64,000 nt of DNA from Sediminicola sp040566555 (GTDB taxonomy: Bacteria; Bacteroidota; Bacteroidia; Flavobacteriales; Flavobacteriaceae). The notes beneath the pieces were generated by a model. It ran no database searches. It saw nothing but the letters and a program-made list of their open reading frames with translations, and was not told where the DNA came from. Made by a program: the position numbers and the translations under genes. How positions within the stretch are numbered: the stretch's first letter is position 1; every line of letters begins with the position of its first letter. Of this stretch, positions 9,052-18,270 are shown in pieces. The stretch spans positions 62,001 to 126,000 of the forward strand of contig NZ_JBEWYP010000001.1 of the NCBI RefSeq assembly GCF_040566555.1. Direction: 5' to 3'.

Positions 9052-12000
9052 ATGATTCACTTTTTCGGGGACATAAACACCAAAGTTTTTGCAGTACAAA
9101 GCAATACTGCGCTTTCACAAGAAGACATCTTTAAATTGACCTGGTTGTTTGGCAACCAACCTCAAATAAACACGGCGTCTCTTGACGCCTTTTTTGTTGG
9201 CCCAAGAGCAGCTATGATAACGCCGTGGAGTACAAATGCAACGGAAATAACCCAGAACATGGGAGTTTCTGGTATCATTAGGATTGAAGAATTTAAGGCC
9301 TCCGATAAAGAATCCTTGGATTTTGACCCTATGCTACTACAAAAGTACAACGCATTGACCCAGGATATTTTTTCGGTAAAAATTGAGCCTGAAGCAGTTT
9401 TGGAAATCGATGATATCACGGCCTACAATGAAAAGGAAGGCTTGGCATTAAGTAGCGAGGAAGTAGATTATTTGGACCAAATGTCCAATAAAATTGGTCG
9501 AAAACTAACCGATTCAGAGGTTTTTGGATTCAGTCAGGTCAACTCAGAACATTGCAGACATAAAATTTTCAACGGGACATTTGTAATAGATGGGGTTGAA
9601 AAACCATCCTCCTTGTTCAAGCTCATAAAAAAAACATCTCAAGAACATCCAGGCGATATTATATCTGCATATAAGGACAATGTGGCCTTTGTAAAAGGTC
9701 CAACTGTTGTACAATTTGCCCCGAAAAGTGCAGATAAACCTGATTTTTACGGGGAGAGCAATTTTGATTCTGTGATCTCTTTAAAGGCAGAGACCCACAA
9801 TTTCCCTACCACGGTAGAACCTTTTAACGGCGCCGCTACAGGTGCAGGAGGAGAGATCAGGGACCGTTTGGCAGGTGGAAAAGGATCTTTGCCATTGGCG
9901 GGAACTGCAGTATACATGACCTCCTATTCCCGTTTGGAAGAAAATAGACCATGGGAAAAAGCAATCAAAGAGCGGGACTGGTTATACCAAACCCCGATGG
10001 ATATCCTGATCAAAGCTTCTAATGGAGCTTCTGATTTTGGCAATAAATTTGGACAACCCTTAATTGTAGGTTCTGTTCTTACGTTCGAACATGAAGAAGA
10101 TGCAAGGACCTTAGGTTTTGATAAGGTTATTATGCAAGCTGGTGGTATTGGTTACGGAAAAATGGATCAAGCCCTAAAAGATACCCCCAAAATTGGGGAT
10201 AAAATAGTTATTCTTGGTGGTGACAACTACCGAATTGGAATGGGTGGTGCAGCCGTATCCAGTGCCGATACAGGTGAATTTGGATCTACGATAGAGCTCA
10301 ATGCCATTCAACGTTCCAATCCCGAAATGCAAAAACGTGCTGCCAATGCCATACGTGGTTTGGTTGAAAGTGAACATAATCCTATTGTATCTATTCATGA
10401 TCATGGTGCGGGCGGACACCTTAATTGTCTTTCCGAATTAGTGGAAGATACAGGCGGGAATATTGATCTTGACAAATTGCCGGTAGGTGACCCTACCCTT
10501 TCCGCAAAGGAAATTATTGGTAATGAATCCCAAGAGCGTATGGGATTGGTGATAGGAAAAAAAGATGTGGACATGCTTCATCGCATTGCAGATAGGGAAC
10601 GTTCTCCAATGTACGAAGTAGGTGACGTTACCGGCGATAAGCGATTTACCTTCCAATCAAAAACTACTGGTGAAAAGCCGATGGATCTAGATCTTTCCGA
10701 TATGTTCGGAAGCTCTCCCAAGACCATTATGACCGATACCACCATCACACGAAAATATGCAGCCCCCGAGTATTCCCTGGAGCATTTCCATGAGTATTTG
10801 GGTCAGGTCCTACAACTGGAGGCCGTAGCCTGCAAAGACTGGCTAACCAATAAGGTTGACCGTTGTGTTGGAGGAAAAGTTGCCAAACAACAGTGCGCAG
10901 GTCCTTTACAATTGCCTTTAAACAACTGTGGAGTAATGGCCTTGGATTATAAAGGCAAGGAAGGAATTGCAACCTCAATTGGGCACTCCCCTATTTCTGG
11001 CCTGATCGATCCGGCGGCTGGTAGTAGAAATAGTATAGCTGAAGCACTTACCAATATTATTTGGGCACCGATAAAAGACGGATTACAATCTGTTTCATTA
11101 TCGGCCAACTGGATGTGGCCCTGTAAAAATAAAGGGGAAGATGCAAGATTATATGAGGCGGTGGAAGCGATTTCAGATTTTGCCATTGCACTGGGCATCA
11201 ATGTGCCCACTGGAAAAGATTCCCTTTCCATGAAGCAACGTTATAAAAATGCAGAGGTGATATCTCCTGGAACCGTAATAATTTCAGCGGCAGCACATTG
11301 TACCGATATTACCAAAGTGGTAGAACCCGTTTTACAAAGAAATGGCGGGGATATCTATTATATCAACTTATCACAGGACAACTTTAAATTGGGCGGCTCG
11401 TCCTTTGCACAAATACGTAATACTATTGGGGACGAAGCGCCAACCGTTAAAGATGCAGAAAACTTCAAAAATACTTTCAATACCATTCAAGGTTTAATCG
11501 GGGAAGGAAAAATTATTGCAGGTCACGATGTGGCATCAGGTGGACTCATCACTACCCTTTTGGAATTGTGTTTTGCGGATACCCAATTGGGAGCCAAGTT
11601 GGATTTGGGCAGCCTGAACGAATCAGACACCATCAAATTGTTGTTTGCTGAAAATGCAGGTATCGTTTTTCAAGGAAAAGATGCTTCCCTAGAAAAGGTA
11701 TTGAACGATGCCGGAGTGGCTTTCCATAATATAGGTTCAGTTCTAGAAGAGTCAATCCTATCTATTAAAAACAATAGCGTTGAAATGGGATTAAATATCA
11801 ATTCCCTTCGTGACACCTGGTTCAAAACCTCATATTTATTGGATAGGAAACAAACCGCCAATAACCTGGCTCAGGTTCGATATGAAAATTATAAAAACCA
11901 ACCCTTACGTTATAACTTCCCATCTCATTTTGATGGAAGTCTAAAAAATATGGTTGGAATACAGGTTCCAGGTCAACCGAAACCGAAGGCAGCTATTTTA

Positions 12001-12735
12001 AGGGAAAAGGGTAGTAATTCTGAACGTGAAATGGCAAATGCAATGTATTTGGCAGGTTTTGACGTAAAGGATGTTCATATGACAGATCTTATTTCAGGAC
12101 GTGAGACTTTAGAAGACATTCAATTTATTGGTGCCGTTGGAGGCTTCTCCAATTCAGATGTATTGGGAAGTGCCAAAGGATGGGCAGGCGCCTTTAAATA
12201 CAATGAAAAAGCGAATTTGGCCCTTAAAAAATTCTTTGCAAGACCAGATACCTTATCCATAGGGATATGTAATGGTTGTCAACTGTTCATGGAACTGGAT
12301 CTTATCAATCCAGATCATAAGGAGCATGGAAAGATGACCTATAACGATTCCAATAAACACGAAAGTGGTTTTACATCGGTTGAGATACAAAAGAACAAAT
12401 CAGTAATGCTTTCTTCTTTGGAAGGCGCCAATCTTGGGGTTTGGATCTCACACGGGGAAGGAAAATTTAAATTACCCATGTCAAAAGAGAACTATGATAT
12501 CGTAGCCAACTACGGTCATGAAGGCTATCCTGCCAACCCTAATGGATCAGATTACAATACCGCAATGCTTTGTGATAAAACTGGAAGACACTTGGTGACT
12601 ATGCCTCACATAGAACGTTCTATCTTCCAATGGAACTGGGCACACTATCCTGCAGGAAGAAAAGACGAAGTATCTCCATGGTTAGAGGCTTTTGTCAATG
12701 CAAGAAAGTGGGTAGAGACACATAAGAAAAGTTAA
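9052..12735 (+). CDS. purL: Phosphoribosylformylglycinamidine synthase (FGAM synthase), long form
   Basis: 1227 residues. Fourth step of purine synthesis: FGAR plus glutamine and ATP give FGAM. The layout is that of the large single-chain PurL: an N-terminal PurS-like domain, a linker, two AIR-synthase-type ATP domains (SQVNSEHCRHKIFNG and SLKAETHNFPTTVEPFNGAATGAGG are conserved landmarks) and a C-terminal class I glutaminase. The nucleophile is the first Cys of GICNGCQ near residue 1073, and the His/Glu pair lies in MPHIERSIFQW. Starting at MIHFFG matches the usual flavobacterial N-terminus; the longer TTG start lies at the predicted transcript start. The gene is alone on its transcript. Confidence 0.97.
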   Translation: MIHFFGDINTKVFAVQSNTALSQEDIFKLTWLFGNQPQINTASLDAFFVGPRAAMITPWSTNATEITQNMGVSGIIRIEEFKASDKESLDFDPMLLQKYNALTQDIFSVKIEPEAVLEIDDITAYNEKEGLALSSEEVDYLDQMSNKIGRKLTDSEVFGFSQVNSEHCRHKIFNGTFVIDGVEKPSSLFKLIKKTSQEHPGDIISAYKDNVAFVKGPTVVQFAPKSADKPDFYGESNFDSVISLKAETHNFPTTVEPFNGAATGAGGEIRDRLAGGKGSLPLAGTAVYMTSYSRLEENRPWEKAIKERDWLYQTPMDILIKASNGASDFGNKFGQPLIVGSVLTFEHEEDARTLGFDKVIMQAGGIGYGKMDQALKDTPKIGDKIVILGGDNYRIGMGGAAVSSADTGEFGSTIELNAIQRSNPEMQKRAANAIRGLVESEHNPIVSIHDHGAGGHLNCLSELVEDTGGNIDLDKLPVGDPTLSAKEIIGNESQERMGLVIGKKDVDMLHRIADRERSPMYEVGDVTGDKRFTFQSKTTGEKPMDLDLSDMFGSSPKTIMTDTTITRKYAAPEYSLEHFHEYLGQVLQLEAVACKDWLTNKVDRCVGGKVAKQQCAGPLQLPLNNCGVMALDYKGKEGIATSIGHSPISGLIDPAAGSRNSIAEALTNIIWAPIKDGLQSVSLSANWMWPCKNKGEDARLYEAVEAISDFAIALGINVPTGKDSLSMKQRYKNAEVISPGTVIISAAAHCTDITKVVEPVLQRNGGDIYYINLSQDNFKLGGSSFAQIRNTIGDEAPTVKDAENFKNTFNTIQGLIGEGKIIAGHDVASGGLITTLLELCFADTQLGAKLDLGSLNESDTIKLLFAENAGIVFQGKDASLEKVLNDAGVAFHNIGSVLEESILSIKNNSVEMGLNINSLRDTWFKTSYLLDRKQTANNLAQVRYENYKNQPLRYNFPSHFDGSLKNMVGIQVPGQPKPKAAILREKGSNSEREMANAMYLAGFDVKDVHMTDLISGRETLEDIQFIGAVGGFSNSDVLGSAKGWAGAFKYNEKANLALKKFFARPDTLSIGICNGCQLFMELDLINPDHKEHGKMTYNDSNKHESGFTSVEIQKNKSVMLSSLEGANLGVWISHGEGKFKLPMSKENYDIVANYGHEGYPANPNGSDYNTAMLCDKTGRHLVTMPHIERSIFQWNWAHYPAGRKDEVSPWLEAFVNARKWVETHKKS

Positions 12736-12766
12736 TCATATCGCTTTAAAAAAAAGAGGGTGTACT

Positions 12767-12798
12767 AAAAGGCCGATGTTGAAACATCGGTCTTTTTT
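12767..12798 (+). terminator. Intrinsic terminator after purL
   Basis: Stem AAAAGGCCGATGT with ACATCGGTCTTTT (one G-U pair), four-base loop, followed by a T run. Confidence 0.88.
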
Positions 12799-12977
12799 AA
12801 TTTATCGGATTATAGATGTGGTTTATTCTTAAGGAGATTAAAAAAAATACGCCATTGGAATAAAAATAATTCAGTATGTTAGTTTAGATATAAATACCTC
12901 TAATTTAAAGGCTTAGAAAGGTTAAAAAATATTATTTTCATATTTGGACTAGTTGGAATCTAAGAATTCATTAATAT

Positions 12978-12991
12978 TATAACATGTTATA
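12978..12991. promoter_or_regulatory. 14-bp palindrome, candidate operator
   Basis: TATAACATGTTATA is a perfect palindrome about 35 bases upstream of the weak -7 box of the acyl-CoA ligase gene. Position suits an activator or repressor site. In such A/T-rich DNA it could also be chance. Confidence 0.3.
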
Positions 12992-13025
12992 TATGAATGT
13001 CATTTTAGAAAACCGTTCCCTTTTC

Positions 13026-13033
13026 TTAATTTG
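13026..13033 (+). promoter_or_regulatory. Weak promoter -7 box for the acyl-CoA ligase
   Basis: TTAATTTG differs from TAnnTTTG at one base. It covers the in-frame TTG at 13031, so translation should begin at the ATG at 13055. Confidence 0.4.
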
Positions 13034-13054
13034 GCAATACGTTTAGATAAAAAT

Positions 13055-14839
13055 ATGCAAACAATCACTCGCCTTTTTGACTTTCCCTATTATCAATTAG
13101 AGAAATATAACCTAGAAAAGTCCTTAGTTACCAAATACGATGGAGAATGGATTGCCACCTCCACCAAGGAATATATCGATAAGGCTAATACTGTTAGTCG
13201 TGCACTCTTGAGACTGGGCGTGAAACCAAATGATAAGATCGCAGTTATTTCATTGAGCAATAGGACGGAATGGAATATCATGGATGTTGGTATTTTACAA
13301 TTGGGTGCCCAAAATGTACCTATTTATCCTACAATTTCAGAAGAAGATTATAAATACGTATTAAACCATTCGGAAGCAAAATATTGTTTCGTGTCCTGTA
13401 ATGAGGTATATGATAAGGTAAAATCCGTAAAAGCAGATACGCCGCATTTATTGGACGTTTTCTCATTTGACACCTTATCGGATTGTAAAAACTGGAACGA
13501 AATCTTGGAATTGGGTGCCGACACTTCCAACCAAGTGGAGGTAGACGCCTTGAAAGATGCGGTACAGCCGCATGACCTTGCCACATTGATCTATACCTCG
13601 GGAACAACAGGAAGGCCAAAAGGAGTCATGTTGTCCCATGACAACGTCGTGAGCAATGCAATAGAAAGTTCAAAACGATTTCCGATTCTGGATGGAAAAG
13701 CCAAGGCTTTAAGTTTTCTTCCCGTTTGCCATATTTATGAAAGAATGATCATGTACCTCTACCAATATAGGGGAGTAAGTATATATTTCGCAGAGTCAAT
13801 TGAAAAGATCAGCGACAACCTCAAAGAGACCGAGCCTCATGTTATGACAGCGGTTCCCAGGTTATTGGAAAAGGTTTACGATAAAATAATTGCCAAGGGT
13901 ACAGAGCTTGGTGGTATCAAAAAGAAACTATTTTTCTGGGCTGTGGATGTAGGATTGAAATATGAACCTTATGGACAAAATGGCTGGTTCTATGAACAAA
14001 AATTAGCATTGGCCCGCAAACTTATTTTTAGTAAGTGGAAGGCTGGACTTGGGGGCAATTTAGATCTTATCGCTTCAGGTAGTGCAGCTTTACAACCGAG
14101 ATTGGCCAGAATTTTCAATGCCGCAGAAATGGGAGTAATGGAAGGGTATGGCCTTACGGAAACGTCTCCGGTGGTTTCTGTGAACGATATGCGCAATGGC
14201 GGTTTTAAGATTGGCACCGTAGGGAAATTGATAGAACGTACGGAAGTGAAAATTGCCAAGGATGGGGAAATCTGTGTAAAAGGTCCACAGATAATGCTTG
14301 GCTATTATAAAGACACAGAGAAAACAAAGGAAGTACTCATAGATGGTTATTTCCATACGGGAGACATTGGAGAATTGGATTCGGAAGGCTTTCTGAAAAT
14401 TACGGACCGTAAGAAAGAAATGTTCAAAACTTCCGGCGGAAAATATGTAGCGCCCCAACTTTTGGAAAACAGGTTTAAACAGTCGCGCTTCATTGAACAA
14501 ATTATGGTGGTGGGCGAAGGAGAAAAAATGCCGGCCGCCCTAATTCAACCCGATTTTGAATTTGTTAGAAATTGGGCAAAGATTCATGACATAACAGTTG
14601 GTGACAATAAAGATTTAGTGACCAATGAAAAGGTTATAGAACGTTTCCAAGAAGAGGTAGACCTGGCAAACGAAAATTTTGCCAAATGGGAAAAAGTGAA
14701 GCAGTTCCGTCTAACTCCCGAAGCTTGGACCATTGAGGGAGGCCATGTAACCCCGACGTTGAAATTAAAGCGTAAAATAATTAAAGAAAAGTATTTGGAT
14801 CTTTACCATGAAATCTATGGAAATCCAGATGCCCGATAA
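13055..14839 (+). CDS. Long-chain acyl-CoA ligase (AMP-forming)
   Basis: 594 residues of the ANL adenylate-forming superfamily; activates fatty acids with ATP and CoA. Landmarks: the P-loop-like LIYTSGTTGRPKGVMLSHDN, the adenine-binding EGYGLTETSPVVS, the hinge region YFHTGDIGELDSEGFLKITD with DRKKEMFKTSGGKYV, and the C-terminal LKLKRKIIKEKY containing the catalytic lysine region. The length and the insertion between motifs match the FadD15/long-chain group rather than short acetyl-CoA synthetases. It lies immediately upstream of the MarR-led beta-oxidation operon and would feed it acyl-CoA, but a terminator separates the two, so it is a separate transcript. Confidence 0.92.
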   Translation: MQTITRLFDFPYYQLEKYNLEKSLVTKYDGEWIATSTKEYIDKANTVSRALLRLGVKPNDKIAVISLSNRTEWNIMDVGILQLGAQNVPIYPTISEEDYKYVLNHSEAKYCFVSCNEVYDKVKSVKADTPHLLDVFSFDTLSDCKNWNEILELGADTSNQVEVDALKDAVQPHDLATLIYTSGTTGRPKGVMLSHDNVVSNAIESSKRFPILDGKAKALSFLPVCHIYERMIMYLYQYRGVSIYFAESIEKISDNLKETEPHVMTAVPRLLEKVYDKIIAKGTELGGIKKKLFFWAVDVGLKYEPYGQNGWFYEQKLALARKLIFSKWKAGLGGNLDLIASGSAALQPRLARIFNAAEMGVMEGYGLTETSPVVSVNDMRNGGFKIGTVGKLIERTEVKIAKDGEICVKGPQIMLGYYKDTEKTKEVLIDGYFHTGDIGELDSEGFLKITDRKKEMFKTSGGKYVAPQLLENRFKQSRFIEQIMVVGEGEKMPAALIQPDFEFVRNWAKIHDITVGDNKDLVTNEKVIERFQEEVDLANENFAKWEKVKQFRLTPEAWTIEGGHVTPTLKLKRKIIKEKYLDLYHEIYGNPDAR

Positions 14840-14855
14840 ATAAAATTATATCTTT

Positions 14856-14887
14856 AAATACCCCTATAGCTTTAGGGGTATTTTTTT
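14856..14887 (+). terminator. Intrinsic terminator after the acyl-CoA ligase
   Basis: Stem AAATACCCCT / AGGGGTATTT with an eight-base loop, then a T run. Confidence 0.9.
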
Positions 14888-14906
14888 ACCCTTCATTTAT
14901 ATATTT

Positions 14907-14944
14907 TAATAAAATTTATTATGCATGCATAATAAATTTTATTA
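14907..14944. promoter_or_regulatory. Perfect 38-bp palindrome, probable MarR operator
   Basis: Bases 14907-14944 are identical to their reverse complement, centred on ATGCATGCAT with A/T-rich arms. The palindrome runs into the -7 box of the marR promoter, so a bound dimer would block polymerase. MarR proteins typically bind palindromes of this kind in their own promoter. That the adjacent MarR is the binder is inference. Confidence 0.7.
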
Positions 14945-14950
14945 TATTTG
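14943..14950 (+). promoter_or_regulatory. Promoter -7 box of the marR-fad operon
   Basis: TATATTTG matches TAnnTTTG and ends 19 bases before the marR ATG at 14970. Its first two bases are the last two of the 38-bp palindrome. Confidence 0.65.
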
Positions 14951-14969
14951 GTAATCTATCAAAAATTAA

Positions 14970-15422
14970 ATGAAGGACATTACTGTAGATTATGCACTAA
15001 GGGCAACATGGCAGGCAGTCACTAAAATGTATAATGAAGAAGCCAAAAACTATGATACTACCATGGCTATAGGTTTCACGTTGCTTAGCATTGACCCAAA
15101 AACAGGTACTCCTTCAACTGCTTTAGGACCAAAAATGGGAATGGAGGCAACTTCACTTTCAAGGATAATTAAAAGCATTGAGTCCAAAGGATTGATAGAG
15201 CGAAAGCCCAATCCTGATGATGGTAGGGGCGTTCTAATACATTTAACCCCACTAGGCTTAGAAAAAAGAAAATTATCCAAAGAAGTGGTCATGCGCTTCA
15301 ATGAGGTGGTCAAGCTCAACATCCCAAACGAAAAACTTCAGCATTTTTTTGAGGTAACGGATACCATCAACAAATTGATTGCAGAAAAAAAAGTCTATAT
15401 AAAAAATTCAACAACCAAATAA
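14970..15422 (+). CDS. MarR-family transcriptional regulator
   Basis: 150 residues with a winged helix-turn-helix: recognition region MEATSLSRIIKSIESKGLIER (about 52-72) and wing KPNPDDGRGVLIHLTPLG, flanked by N- and C-terminal dimerisation helices. It is first in a run of beta-oxidation genes and lies just after a 38-bp palindrome that overlaps its promoter, so autoregulation of the whole operon is the simplest reading. Acyl-CoA or free fatty acid would be the expected inducer, by analogy with other fatty-acid regulators; the sequence does not show the ligand. The following gene starts 12 bases after its stop. Confidence 0.88.
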   Translation: MKDITVDYALRATWQAVTKMYNEEAKNYDTTMAIGFTLLSIDPKTGTPSTALGPKMGMEATSLSRIIKSIESKGLIERKPNPDDGRGVLIHLTPLGLEKRKLSKEVVMRFNEVVKLNIPNEKLQHFFEVTDTINKLIAEKKVYIKNSTTK

Positions 15423-15434
15423 TTCTATTTATTG

Positions 15435-17840
15435 ATGAACAAGCATATTAAAAAGGTAGCGGTAATTGGTTCTGGTATTATGGGAAGTGGCATCGCATGC
15501 CATTTTGCAAATATCGGCGTAGAAGTATTGTTACTTGATATTGTACCAAGAGAATTAACCGATAGGGAAAAAGCCAAGGGACTGAGCTTAGAGGATAAAG
15601 TGGTTCGCAACAGACTAGTGAACGATTCTCTAACCGCCTCGTTAAAGTCCAAGCCCTCCCCTATTTATCACCAAGATTTTGCAAGACGCATCCAAACGGG
15701 TAACCTTGAGGACGATATTGCCAAGGTGGGCAAGGTAGATTGGATCATTGAAGTTGTGGTAGAACGATTGGATATCAAAAAGAAGGTATTTGAGAATTTG
15801 GAGAAGTATAGAAAACCGGGAACTTTGATAACCTCCAATACCTCTGGGATACCGATCAAGTTTATGAGTGAGGGAAGAAGCGACGACTTCCAGAAACATT
15901 TCTGTGGTACCCACTTTTTTAATCCTGCGAGATATTTGAAGTTGTTTGAGATAATTCCCGGACCAAATACTTCTCCCGAGGTATTGGATTTCCTAAATGG
16001 TTACGGTGAAAAGTTCTTAGGCAAGACTTCTGTGGTTGCAAAAGATACCCCCGCTTTTATAGGAAATAGAATTGGAATATTCAGTATACAGAGTTTGTTC
16101 CATATGGTAAAGGAAATGGACCTTACTGTTGAAGAAGTAGATAAATTGACAGGCCCCGTTATTGGTCGCCCTAAATCGGCAACTTTCCGTACGGTAGATG
16201 TTGTAGGCTTGGATACTTTGGTACATGTTGCCAATGGGATTCATGATAACTGTAAGAAAGATGAGCGTTTGGAACTTTTTAAACTACCGGACTTCATTGA
16301 CACCATGATGAAAAACAATTGGCTGGGAAGTAAGACTGGCCAAGGTTTTTATAATAAAATTAGAAATGCAGATGGATCCAGTGAGATTAAGACACTAGAT
16401 CTAAATACAATGGAATACAGGGCCAATAAAAGGGCAAGTTTTGCCACTTTGGAATTGACCAAGACCATTGATAGAGTAGCTGACAGATTTAAAGTGTTGG
16501 TCAGCGGTAAGGACAAAGCAGGTGAGTTTTACAGAAAAAGTTTTGCCGCCCTCTTTGCCTACGTATCACATAGAATTCCAGAAATCACCGATGAGCTTTA
16601 TAAAATTGATGATGCCATGAAAGCTGGTTTTGGATGGGAACACGGTCCATTCCAGATTTGGGACGCCGTTGGATTGGAAAAAGGATTGGAGATGATCAAG
16701 GCAGAAGGTTTGGAGCCTGCTGCATGGGTCCATGATATGAAAACTGCCGGCATTACTTCTTTTTATGCCGTAAAAGAGGGATCAACCTACTATTATGATA
16801 TCCCTAAAAAAGCAGTGGAAAAAATTCCTGGTCAGGATGCCTTCATCATATTGGACAACATCCGTAAGACCAAGGAAGTATTTAAAAATAGTGGAGTAGT
16901 TATTGAAGATTTGGGAGACGGCATTTTAAATGTAGAATTTCAATCTAAAATGAATACCATTGGTGGCGATGTTTTGGCCGGACTAAATAAAGGAATTGAT
17001 CTTGCGGAAAAAGATTTTCAAGGATTGGTGGTCGGTAATCAAGCCGCTAATTTTTCAGTGGGCGCTAATATCGGAATGATATTCATGATGGCCGTAGAGC
17101 AAGAATATGATGAACTGAACATGGCCATAAAAATGTTTCAGGACACCATGATGCGCATGCGGTATTCATCTATCCCGACCATTGCCGCTCCCCATGGCAT
17201 GGCCTTGGGAGGAGGTTGTGAACTTTCGTTACATGCCGATAAGGTAGTGGCTGCAGCTGAAACCTATATGGGCTTGGTAGAATTTGGTGTAGGTGTGATC
17301 CCTGGAGGAGGTGGATCCAAGGAAATGGCCCTGAGGGCTTCTGATACTTTCAAAAAAAATGACGTGGAATTAAACGTGCTACAAGAATATTTCTTGACGA
17401 TTGGTATGGCAAAAGTTTCAACTTCCGCTTACGAGGCCTTTGATATGGGTATTCTTCAAAAGGGGAAAGATGTAATTGTAGTAAATAAAGATCGGCAGAT
17501 AGCCATTGCTAAGTCCCATGCCAAATTAATGGCTGAAACAGGGTATACACAACCTCCGAAACGCACCGATGTAAAAGTACTGGGCAAACAAGCTTTAGGA
17601 ATGTTTTTGGTAGGAACCGACGCAATGCAAGTTGGAAAATATATTTCCGAACACGACAAGAAAATTGCCAACAAACTGGCCTATGTAATGGCAGGTGGTG
17701 ATTTATCAGAGGCAACCCTGGTGAGCGAGCAATATCTATTGGATTTGGAACGGGAAGCATTTTTATCACTCTGCACGGAGCGTAAAACCTTGGAACGGAT
17801 CCAACATATGTTAAAAACTGGAAAACCACTTAGAAACTAG
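15435..17840 (+). CDS. 3-hydroxyacyl-CoA dehydrogenase / enoyl-CoA hydratase fusion
   Basis: 801 residues catalysing the two central steps of beta-oxidation. The dehydrogenase comes first: dinucleotide loop VIGSGIMGSGIA (residues 9-20), the FFNPARYLKLFEIIPG region, and a C-terminal dehydrogenase domain to about residue 470. The hydratase/crotonase part follows: VGNQAANFSVGANIG (near 539, oxyanion region), AAPHGMALGGGCELSLHADK and GLVEFGVGVIPGGGGSKEMAL with the catalytic-region glutamates. This order is the reverse of E. coli FadB and resembles Bacillus FadN-type proteins. ATG at 15435 is used, not the TTG just before it. It probably forms a trifunctional system with the thiolase downstream, although a four-helix-bundle gene lies between them. 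Confidence 0.93.
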   Translation: MNKHIKKVAVIGSGIMGSGIACHFANIGVEVLLLDIVPRELTDREKAKGLSLEDKVVRNRLVNDSLTASLKSKPSPIYHQDFARRIQTGNLEDDIAKVGKVDWIIEVVVERLDIKKKVFENLEKYRKPGTLITSNTSGIPIKFMSEGRSDDFQKHFCGTHFFNPARYLKLFEIIPGPNTSPEVLDFLNGYGEKFLGKTSVVAKDTPAFIGNRIGIFSIQSLFHMVKEMDLTVEEVDKLTGPVIGRPKSATFRTVDVVGLDTLVHVANGIHDNCKKDERLELFKLPDFIDTMMKNNWLGSKTGQGFYNKIRNADGSSEIKTLDLNTMEYRANKRASFATLELTKTIDRVADRFKVLVSGKDKAGEFYRKSFAALFAYVSHRIPEITDELYKIDDAMKAGFGWEHGPFQIWDAVGLEKGLEMIKAEGLEPAAWVHDMKTAGITSFYAVKEGSTYYYDIPKKAVEKIPGQDAFIILDNIRKTKEVFKNSGVVIEDLGDGILNVEFQSKMNTIGGDVLAGLNKGIDLAEKDFQGLVVGNQAANFSVGANIGMIFMMAVEQEYDELNMAIKMFQDTMMRMRYSSIPTIAAPHGMALGGGCELSLHADKVVAAAETYMGLVEFGVGVIPGGGGSKEMALRASDTFKKNDVELNVLQEYFLTIGMAKVSTSAYEAFDMGILQKGKDVIVVNKDRQIAIAKSHAKLMAETGYTQPPKRTDVKVLGKQALGMFLVGTDAMQVGKYISEHDKKIANKLAYVMAGGDLSEATLVSEQYLLDLEREAFLSLCTERKTLERIQHMLKTGKPLRN

Positions 17841-17881
17841 ATAAACTAGAATTGAGATATCAGTATTAAGTAGTCAGACAA

Positions 17882-18229
17882 ATGCATAAAATAGAAGATT
17901 TAAAAATTTGGAGAAAGTCGATTTTATTGACTAAATCCGTGTATGGTCTTTTAGCTGAATTGTCTTCTGATGAAAAATATGGTTTAATATCCCAAGTAAA
18001 ACGTAGCTCCATTTCTATACCTTCCAATATAGCAGAAGGGGCTGGTAGAAATTCGAATAAAGAATTTAAACACTTTTTAAGTATTGCTAATGGTTCTAGT
18101 TATGAACTTCAAACACAGCTAATATTATTAATAGAACTAAATCTAATTCATAAAGAAAAAATTCAACCAGTAATTGATTCTTGTATTGAAATTCAAAAAA
18201 TGAATTATTCATTTCAACAAAAATTATAA
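17882..18229 (+). CDS. Four-helix-bundle protein, S23 / 23S-rRNA-IVS family (copy 1)
   Basis: 115 residues. The family hallmark is present: KIEDLKIWRKSI at the N-terminus, then VKRSSISIPSNIAEG and the long helices around SYELQTQLILL. Members were first met as proteins encoded inside intervening sequences of 23S rRNA genes and are common as small orphans in Bacteroidota; the related Avd protein of diversity-generating retroelements has the same fold. Function is unknown. The gene sits 41 bases after the hydroxyacyl-CoA dehydrogenase gene and 41 bases before the thiolase, on the operon strand. Both junctions hold A/T-rich short inverted matches: ATTGAGAT (17851-17858) against ATCTCAAT (18230-18237), and a near-match pair at 17862-17872 and 18251-18261. 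A role in fatty-acid metabolism is not implied. Confidence 0.85.
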   Translation: MHKIEDLKIWRKSILLTKSVYGLLAELSSDEKYGLISQVKRSSISIPSNIAEGAGRNSNKEFKHFLSIANGSSYELQTQLILLIELNLIHKEKIQPVIDSCIEIQKMNYSFQQKL

Positions 18230-18270
18230 ATCTCAATACAAAATTCTAAATACTCAATACTATACTAAAA

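Larger units (their letters stand above)
12736..13054. other. Intergenic region between purL and the acyl-CoA ligase gene
   Basis: 319 bases without a gene. It contains the purL terminator (12767-12798), a 14-bp palindrome (12978-12991) and a weak -7 box (13026-13033). The rest is A/T-rich with no convincing reading frame. Confidence 0.7.
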
